Shown: one piece after another, positions 57,152 through 64,000 of the stretch
Layout of the letters: each line of letters begins with the position of its first letter
Position numbering within the stretch: the stretch's first letter is position 1
Source: Holophagales bacterium
GTDB taxonomy: Bacteria > Acidobacteriota > Thermoanaerobaculia > UBA5066
Assembly: GCA_016714815.1 (NCBI GenBank)
Contig: JADKBZ010000010.1
Coordinates: 151,510-215,509 of the forward strand
Length of the DNA: 64,000 bases
Direction: 5' to 3'
Notes under the pieces: model-generated
What the model saw: only the letters and a program-made list of their open reading frames with translations
Database searches by the model: none
Told to the model about the DNA's origin: nothing
Program-made: the position numbers and the translations under genes

Positions 57152-57535
57152 ATGGCTACGAGAAAACAAAGGCCCGAGGCTCCCGCACCTGAGTCCGTTG
57201 GAGAACGCAGGCGCAGGCTCCGCCAGGCCAAGGGACTCACGCAGGCCGAGATCGCCGACAAGGTTGGCATCTCCGCCGCGGTTACGACTATTACGAGGCC
57301 GAGGGAGGGAGCCCTTCCTTCCCGAGCTCCTCGCACGCATCGCCCAGGTCCTCGGCATTCTCCACGGATGTCCTGGCCACCGGCAGCGGAGCCCCCGCGT
57401 CAAGGCCCAGCCCCATCGGAGAATCTCCGCCTCCTGCGCCGTCTCAGGCGCCTCCAGGAGCTCCCGCCCCACGACCAGAAGGCCGTCCTGCGGATGATCG
57501 ACATGATGGCCGACGCCAGGAGCCGGGCCAGCTAG
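57152..57535 (+). pseudogene. XRE repressor (unit 2 copy, several indels)
   Basis: Start MATRKQRPEAPAPESVGE and end RMIDMMADARSRAS match the unit 1 protein. The second half of the HTH (after KVGIS) and the middle are out of frame because of several single-base indels. Errors near the contig end are likely. Confidence 0.7.
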
Positions 57536-57546
57536 ACGGGATCACT

Positions 57547-59255
57547 GTGGCCAGGCCTACCCAGCCGGTCCCGCATCACGGAATCGTCCACGCCACCCCC
57601 AGAGACCTCTTCGGCAAGGAGTCCTCCTCGAAGAGGTGCGTCAGCACTTCAGCGGCGTTTCCCGTTCCGCGATGACGACGTTGTTCCGCCGACTGGGAGT
57701 GACGTTCTCCCCGGCCTCTCCGGGACGGCGGTCGAGAGGGACCGCTCTTTGCTGCGTCCTCCTCCTGCCTCCCGCCGTCCGCAAGCTCGTCGATGCCTGG
57801 GACAGCGAGCATCGGCCTCCCGATGCCGGTGTCGCCTTCTGCTGTCCCCAGATCCTTCTCGCGCTCCGACTCGCACAGCACTTCTGCCCGGACTTCGATC
57901 AGCCCACCCTCTCCACGGAGACGCTTCAGAAGATCGGTCTCGCCCTCATCCACGTATCCAGCCTCCTCGCCGACGGGCGCGACACGAAGGGGAGCGCCGG
58001 AGGACGGCGACGCAGCAAAGAAGCACGTCGCCGCGATGATGATGTCTCTGTTCGAGGTCTCGAATCCGCCGACCTCGGTCCATTCCTGCGGCGGACGTTC
58101 GAGATGGCGCGCAGCCCCCGGTGGGAGCAAGACCCGATACTCATCGAGCGGGCAAGGTCACGCCCAGGTCGGCCTCACGCTGCCGGAGTATTTCTCCGTC
58201 GTGGCTGGCCTCGTCTCGAAGTTCACGACGGATCCTCACCCTGGTCGCGTCATCGAGGTATTGATGGCGGAGACCCTGAAGAGCGCGCCCAGCCGCGACG
58301 GGATTCGAAACGCACTCGACCGGATCTCGCTTCCCCCTACGAGACCCTCCCTTCGCACACTTTGGCTCCGGAAGAGGCGATCCACGACGCCTCGATCTGC
58401 CCCTTCCGCGCTCGCCCACTCATTGCCCTGCCTGAGGAGCGTTACCTCTGCACGGACGCCACGTTCCTGAGCATGCTGATCACGACCGGCTCTTCTGGAG
58501 CGTGAGGGGAGATGCTTCCGCCCCTCAGCAGAAAGCCCTCTTCCCCGCCTGGGGCCTGCTGTTCGAGGACTACGTCCACGACTCACTCGAGCCAGTGCTT
58601 CCTGGAGGGCACCTATATCCGCAGCCCCGCCGACCGGGACGACCAGGAGATCACCGATGCGCTGGTCGACTACGGCTCTGACGTCGTACTCGTGGAGGTC
58701 AGGGCCGTCCTCGTGCGGGACGAGTTCAAGTACGGGCGCGACCTCGACAAGATCCTTTGCCCTCCTCGAAGAGCGTCTCCTCAAGAAGGGTCAGATCGTC
58801 CGCGCCTTGACCCGTCTCTTCGACAGACGCTCCGGCGCAAATGAAGCAGAGCGGCTCCTCAAGGACCGGTTCGTCGAGCGCGTCTATCCGGTCATCGTCA
58901 CCTATGAGCACGCCCTCTGCGGACCGTTCGTCGCCGAGTTCCTGAATGAGCGCCTGCAGCAGCAGGTCCGGGAAGCCGGTTTACCGAAGCACCCTGTCGT
59001 GAAGCCGCTGACCCTCATAGCCGCGGACGACGTAGACCTTCTCGAGCCTCTACTCCGGCACGGCATCAAGCTGTCTCGCATGCTCAAAGAGTTCACGGAC
59101 TTCGGTCGCGCCGACGTGTCGTTCCACAACTACCTCTTCGACATCGCCCGAAAGGCCGGGAAGCCCTTCCAAGCCGGCTCGGAGCACACTCCTTCCTCGA
59201 CGAGTGCCTGACGTTCTGGAAGGCACAGGGGCTCCCCGAGGGCACAACCTGGTAA
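57547..59255 (+). pseudogene. PD-(D/E)XK-like cargo protein (unit 2 copy, many indels)
   Basis: Corresponds to 45239-46957 but is 10 bp shorter, with frame changes throughout. Matching blocks (HFSGVSRSAMTTL, VIEVLMAETLKSAPSRDGI, RVYPVIVTYEHALCGPFV) lie in different frames. No independent function should be inferred from the fragments. Confidence 0.75.
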
Positions 59256-59256
59256 A

Positions 59257-59325
59257 CGCCGCCCCCGGTTCCGGCCGGAGGGGCGATCGAGCTGCCGCTC
59301 TCTTCACGCCGCGCGCCGGCGGGGG
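59257..59325 (+). repeat. 68-bp hairpin motif (unit 2 copy)
   Basis: Same sequence and position as 46959-47026, one small insertion (CTCTCTTCAC), directly after the cargo stop codon. Confidence 0.65.
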
Positions 59326-59384
59326 CCACGCCTCCACCGTACTGCCTGAGCGGAGACCAAAGAGACTTCCAGAGCCGCTCGGCC

Positions 59385-60677
59385 CTAGACGTCCCCCAGT
59401 TGCGTCACCTTCCGCCCGGGAAGAACGCCTTCGGTAACGAGCCGGGTCCGCACGGTCTCATGGGTCACAGGGTCGGAGTAGCGCCACTCGATGAGAGCGG
59501 ACGCTGTTGGCCGCGCACTTTCTCTCGCTTTCGCTGGTCCATCTCCTGTCGGTCAGCCAGCCCCTGTTCGCCACCGAAGAAATCGACCGGGAAGTAGTGC
59601 TGCATGCCGTTGTATTCGATCGCCAGCGCAAGCGCCGGGACAAAGATATCGAGCCGTTGACCTTCGAGCCACGGAAGCCGAGCCTCTCGTCGTACCTCCA
59701 AACCGGGAAAGAGCGCCGCGACGATCTTCTCGAGAGACACCTGCGTAACCCACCCCTCTCCACGTTGCGGGAGTCCTGCCTCGGCACGGTAGGTTGACTC
59801 CATGGCGCGGAGATAGGCGCGGTCGTCTGCCTTATCGAAGAGCCGCCACATGTCCGGGTTGGTTTGAAAGCCAGCAGCTGGACCCTCTCGATACCAGATC
59901 AGATCATCCGGAGCCGGCTCGCCGAATTTCTCCTCATAGCGCCTGCGCCACCATCCAGGTCCATCTCGGCGCCAGATGGCGATCAGGCCATCCCGCATCA
60001 CCGAGAAGGTGCTCTGACGTGCCCCCGACTTCACGGACGTCCGGAAGCGCGACCCGCCCTCAAGGTCTCGAATGGACACCGGCACGGGCTGGTCGAGCAT
60101 CTCTGCCACCGCCCCTGAGCGGGTCATACACGTGGGCATAGAGAGCCGCGGAATGCACTGCGAATGGCCGCTGGTTCGCAAACAACTCCACCGCAAGGTC
60201 AAATATCTCTCGCGCTCGGCTCTCGTTCCTCCGCAGTGCCCTCAAGCAGCTGCCGCAGCTTCGACTCGAGCACCAAAACCCCAGAGCACCCACCTGTTCT
60301 CCCTACACCCACGACCGCGCATCGGGATTGACTGTGCCCCGGCAGCAGCAACCTTCTCCGCGACGGCAAAGTCCCCCGCGCGCATACCTCAGCGCCGAGA
60401 GCCCGAGAGCAAGCTGATGTGCGGCGGCCTCACCCCAAATGGGGAAGCGGCAAAGGCCACGTGCCAGGCGGTGGCGTCCCGGGGAAAGCAGAATCTGCTC
60501 GACCTCCGCGGGCGAGAGACCGACAAAGGAGCAGGTCTTTCGGAATCGCTTGAGCGCCTTCCTCGCAGCGGGGCCCGCCCCGTCTCCCTTTCGAGCGGGT
60601 CGTAAGGCATACGCGGCACTCGTCGTCCCGGAGACGACTGGGGCTTTCGTCCGCTGCGATCGAAACGTCTTTGGCAT
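59385..60677 (-). pseudogene. Vsr/DUF559-like endonuclease-domain protein (unit 2 copy, indels)
   Basis: Corresponds to 47084-48373. The C-terminal half (ALAIEYNGMQHYFPVDFFGG, DRQEMDQRKREK) is in one frame to near 59520; the N-terminal half is broken near 60040, 60120, 60225 and 60540. The hydrophobic core VDFFGG differs from VDLFGG in unit 1. Confidence 0.72.
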
Positions 60678-60825
60678 CCCTCGCTCCTCGCCCGCTCGAC
60701 GTCTCTTCACAGCCTACCCACATCGGCCGTCCTTCGCTCGCCTTAGTTCCCCCCGCCACGACGTGCCGCAGCGCCCCATCCCAGCGAAGCCGCCCCGCCC
60801 GCAGGACGAGCACGGATCTCCGCCG

Positions 60826-62505
60826 CCCCCGGTTCCGGCCGGAGGGGCGTTCGCGCTACCGCTCTTCACGCCGTGTGCCGGCGGGGCCCCGCGCCCTCGC
60901 CGTCACACGCCGTGAATCCCCTGCGCGTCGCATCACTGCGGCCGGTCGCGGCCTCCGTGCCGCGCCGCACACGGGCCGCTCGCGGGCTAAGCCGGCTTAG
61001 CCCGACGCGCGTCCTGCTCTTGTCCTCGGCGCTCCCGCGCCGAGGGGGCGCCCCTCCGGCCTCCAGGGCCGCACGGCGACCCCGCGGCACAACGGCGTTG
61101 GTGCCCGCCGGGGGCGTCGCAAGGGTCCGGGCTGCGGCACGGCCCTCCAAGGGGCGCCCCGGCCCTGCGCGGCGACCATCGCCTGGCACCCGCTCGCCGC
61201 TTCGAGGTGGTCCACTTTTCGGCGTTCCCTCGTCGTCGTGGCGTTCGTGGCCGTCGCCGCTCTCGCGAGCCGGTCGCCAGGGCTGGTCCAGGCGGCGGCG
61301 AAGCCGCCGGGGGTTCATGGCGTGTCACGGGGCGTTGCCAGGGCGCGCCGCCGCGCGCCCGCACGCCTCGCGCCACGCCGACCACGCCGGACCACGCCCC
61401 CCTTCACGAGGACGACGACGAGAAGGAGACCGACGAGAGAAGCGGCTAAAGGAAGAAAGCAGCGCCCGCCTCGGCGTCGTCCCGCGGCGACTCGCCGCCG
61501 CGGACACCGAATGGGCCCCGCGACATCAGAGACGTCGCGCTCCGGCCCGCAGGCGGTCAGGACGCGCGCAGCGCGAGGCCCGCACAGCCGGTTCCCCGCC
61601 GGCCGAGGACCGGCGCGCACGGCCTCGGGGTCATCTGCGTCGGCGGCGACGGCGGCGAAAGGGACGTCCGATGCGTCGCCGTGGAGGCGGCAGAAATCGT
61701 TAGCCTACGCGGCCTTCGTGGCAGACGTCGTCTGCCTGCGAGCCCTCCGATGCAGAAGACGTTCGGCGAGAAGGGCTGCCAGGCTTCTTTCTTTAGCCGC
61801 TCCCGGGCGGTCCCCGGCGCGCTGGCGCGAGGGCGCTCGGGAGCGCGGTGCTCGAGCACCGCAGCGGAAGCGAGGAGCGCAGATGTCCGCGCCCGGTCTT
61901 CGCGCCCGTAGTGCCAGCGCTTCGCGCCGGCGTCGGCATAGCCGACGCCGCAGCTGTAGATGGCCTGGCGCGGCGCTCGCTCGCGCCGCCGCCGGGCCGA
62001 GGAGCACAGCGGCGCGAGCACCGAAGGCGCGTGCGGCGGCGCGTTCGCGAGCGACGTGCCCAGGCCCTTCAGCCGCACGAGCGAAGCGAGCTCCGATCGC
62101 CTCGGCGGTTTTGACATAGCCTTCGGGTTTATGCCCAGGTCCGGCCGCAGGCCGGACCCGAGGGGGAGGGGCGCCCCGCGCAGCGAAGCGCAGCGGGACT
62201 TCAGCCGTTCCCGGGGCCGATAAGCGCGCTTATCGGCAAAGCGCCCCTGACGCAGCGCGGAGCGAAGGCGACGCTTCGCCGCAGCTACGCGCCGCGGCAG
62301 GGATGCGAGGCGCGTGACGGGACGGGGGAAAGTCAGGCCCCGCCGGCGCGCGCCTCGCAGAGCATCCGGCTCCTCCGCCCCTTCCCGCCGGAGCCGCCCG
62401 GGGCGTCCCCGTCCCACGGCGCCCGCTGGCGCCGTGCCGGGCTGCGCTCTCGGCGTGCTTTTTCTCGGGTCGCGCCCGCAGGATCACGTAGCAGGCCACG
62501 GCACG
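60826..62505. ncRNA. SE3 (unit 2 copy of SE2)
   Basis: A near-identical copy of SE2 with scattered indels. Stems such as GGGCTAAGCC/GGCTTAGCCC near 60985 and GCCGATAAGC/GCTTATCGGC near 62218 are unchanged. The TTTGACATA hairpin is damaged at 62110-62135. No gene is present in these 1.7 kb. Confidence 0.6.
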
Positions 62506-62518
62506 AGTCCGCAGCGCC

Positions 62519-63119
62519 CTAATCCCACCAGAGGGAATGCCTCAAGTCTAGGGTCACCAGGCGTAAACGGAGACTCCCCTCCGCATGAGCGACTCTCAGG
62601 AGCACCTCCGCTTCATCATCTAGGAGCGGCCGGAGGAAGCGGATGATCATCGTGTCGTTGCCCTTCATGGTCACACTACAAAAAAAAAGACGGGAAGCCG
62701 CGCTAGCTCTTGCGCGAAGGGGAGTCCGGATCGCCAGGCTGTTCGTTGCGACTCCCCCATCGATCCGATCGACGCATTTCCGACAGAATCCGAGTCTTCG
62801 AGAGGCGTGGCTCCTCGTCCTTCTCTCCGAGTAAGGCAGCGCCAAACCGGCGCTTCGTTGGCCCTCACGGTAGCGCCAGACCAGTAACCGAAAAGCCAAG
62901 GAGTCCGACGTTGATCCCCCATCCGGCTCTCGGACGTCTCCAGAAAGCCCGCGCTCAAGAAACCGCTCAAACGGAGTCTTGACTCGCCCAGGACTTGACT
63001 CCGGAAGGCCCAGGTCGCGCCCTTGCTTTATTCTTCGCGGCCGAAGACGTCCCAGAAGGCTACGCTCTGGGAGTGTCCGGTCTTCGGGGCGTTTCAGGTT
63101 CTTAGAACGACCAGATCAC
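62519..63119 (-). pseudogene. Immunity 2 (unit 2 copy, heavily error-laden)
   Basis: Matches 50222-50803 in blocks (VTMKGNDTMIIRFLRPLLDD, AFRLLVWRYRE) but with many indels, including an inserted A-run at 62679-62687. The GTGA overlap with the toxin stop is still visible at 63116-63119. Confidence 0.65.
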
Positions 63120-64000
63120 CGTCCGCTCCTGTTAGACTGCCTAGGCAGAGGACGCCGCGTTGATACGAGCGGAAGCGAGATCGGCGTTCTCCGGCGATGA
63201 CACCCCAGCCCCCTCTCCCAGCATCGCACTGGATATTAAACTTTGGGAAGAGTAGTCGATGAATTTCCCTGTACTGAGCTCCCGGCATCGCCATGGGGCA
63301 TCAAAGGTCGTCTTCATCAAGGCCGTGGTCTTCGTACCTCCGGCAGAAGGATGCCGGGCTGGGCTGCGCCATAGCCGTCGGAGTAATGTTCGACGAGTCT
63401 GGGGATCGAACTGCTGGAGAGAAGTTCCTCCAGAAAGTTTCGCTGTGCCCACCTCTTCGTCGTCGCCTTGTCCGCAGTTGTACTCGACCCTCGCGGCGAC
63501 AAAGCTCCAGCCAGTCGTCGCCTTTCACTGTTTTCGGGTAGGTCGCGGTGACGCGAGATCTGTAGTACCGAACTGCGCCAGCCTCGCCCCAGGTGCTTCG
63601 CACCTGTTACCGAGACCGGCCGTCCCGGACGCCGCGGCGAAGGAACGTCGCCTCCTCGCCCCCGAAAGGTCATCCTCTGCGCCAGGGATCGGATCTCTTC
63701 CATAGGCAGCAGGTCGCATGCCGTGCTCTCCCGTACGCCTTCCACGCGGCGTTTCCCGAGCCCCGGCCCTCCTCATCTGGCGTTTTCGTAGATCTGATCC
63801 GTGCAATCCGAACGATGCCGCATCAAACACCTGCGCACCGTTGAACAGCGACTCGCTGAGCCCACGAAGTTATCCTGAGATTGCTTCTCCACGCGTAGCT
63901 TCAGAGTCCAAGGAAGGAGGGCAGGTTCAATAGATCGTGGAGACAGCTGTCCTTTTGCGAGCTCAGGTCAAAGGCGTTCTTGGGGATCCCCAACAACGCT
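63116..64000 (-). pseudogene. Toxin 2 tip (unit 2 copy, partial, heavily error-laden)
   Basis: Scattered matches to the toxin 2 tip (FDPQTRR, YSDGYGAAQP, GEAGAVRYYRSRVTATY, DLLPMEEIRSLAQ) in changing frames. The window ends a few codons before the DPWGL junction would be reached, so whether a third toxin N-terminal part follows is not visible. Confidence 0.65.

Larger units (their letters stand above)
51662..64000. repeat. Tandem unit 2 of the integrative element, increasingly error-rich
   Basis: Repeats unit 1 in full order. 51662-57000 is clean with patches of real divergence (part of the integrase, most of the primase). From about 57.1 kb onward differences are mostly single-base indels, and past 62.6 kb almost every line has several, with an A-run at 62679-62687. 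That profile fits the low-coverage end of a contig rather than natural decay. Confidence 0.85.

Noticed and set aside
39353..64000. Pure assembly artefact (one unit read twice, or a circular plasmid loop)
   Set aside because: The two primases and parts of the integrases differ by many substitutions, not only indels, so at least two distinct copies exist. An artefact in the number or order of copies beyond that cannot be excluded.

Overview
The window is very GC-rich and gene-dense. Operons are translationally coupled through GTGA or ATGA overlaps. Gene content (acs with acuB/acuC-like genes, an MglA-type GTPase with a long C-terminal extension, PilZ, a CoxE/MoxR pair, DUF2380-like toxins) points to an Acidobacteriota- or Myxococcota-like bacterium. 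I cannot place it more precisely. Isolated single-base frameshifts in conserved genes, a 50-base poly-G run and a sharp rise in indels after about 57 kb suggest an unpolished long-read contig whose end lies near base 64000.

1-27 kb is a conserved chromosomal backbone. (a) Acetate locus: acs, acuB-like and acuC-like genes on the minus strand, and on the plus strand cNMP/CBS/DUF294, exonuclease, porin, DUF4212, sodium:solute symporter, a small membrane protein, a histidine kinase and a sigma-54 response regulator. The symporter carries an in-frame TGA and the regulator a frameshift. (b) A MoxR-type ATPase and a VWA protein on either side of two convergent membrane/glycosyltransferase-like genes containing the poly-G artefact. 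(c) An MBL hydrolase and the MglA-like GTPase. (d) The classical phoH-ybeY-corC-era cluster plus PilZ, with a probable ATT start for phoH. (e) A fused membrane/spermidine-synthase protein.

27-33.5 kb is an accessory zone: a broken RHH-antitoxin/MazF pair, a PLD-DEAD-DUF3427 helicase, six tightly packed small genes, an XRE regulator and a RelE-type toxin-antitoxin pair.

33.5-64 kb is the most unusual part. It is a tandem array of related integrative elements: unit 0 (33.5-39.35 kb, decayed), unit 1 (39353-51661) and unit 2 (51662 to the end, offset 12309 bp). A full unit contains, in plus-strand order, the shared N-terminal part of a secreted polymorphic toxin, DUF5615 and DUF433, a tyrosine recombinase, a primase-ATPase, an XRE regulator with a palindromic operator, one or two PD-(D/E)XK-type nuclease cargo genes, a 1.7-kb non-coding hairpin-dense element (SE), and an immunity gene with a toxin C-terminal domain. 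The unit boundary falls exactly at the codons for the DPWGL junction of the toxin gene, so each unit brings a new toxin tip and immunity gene to the same N-terminal part. Unit 0 carries a DUF2380/HNH-like tip; unit 1 carries a PD-(D/E)XK-like tip.

The SE elements (34.1-37.95, 48.5-50.2 and 60.8-62.5 kb) look like structured RNA or folded single-stranded DNA. They have inverted arms in which hairpins keep their position while both strands of the stem change together. In SE1 an IS91-like element with its own tyrosine recombinase sits precisely in the loop of one of these hairpins. A 68-bp SE hairpin motif is also repeated directly on both sides of a nuclease gene, as if delimiting a cassette. 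I saw no tRNA, rRNA or CRISPR array.
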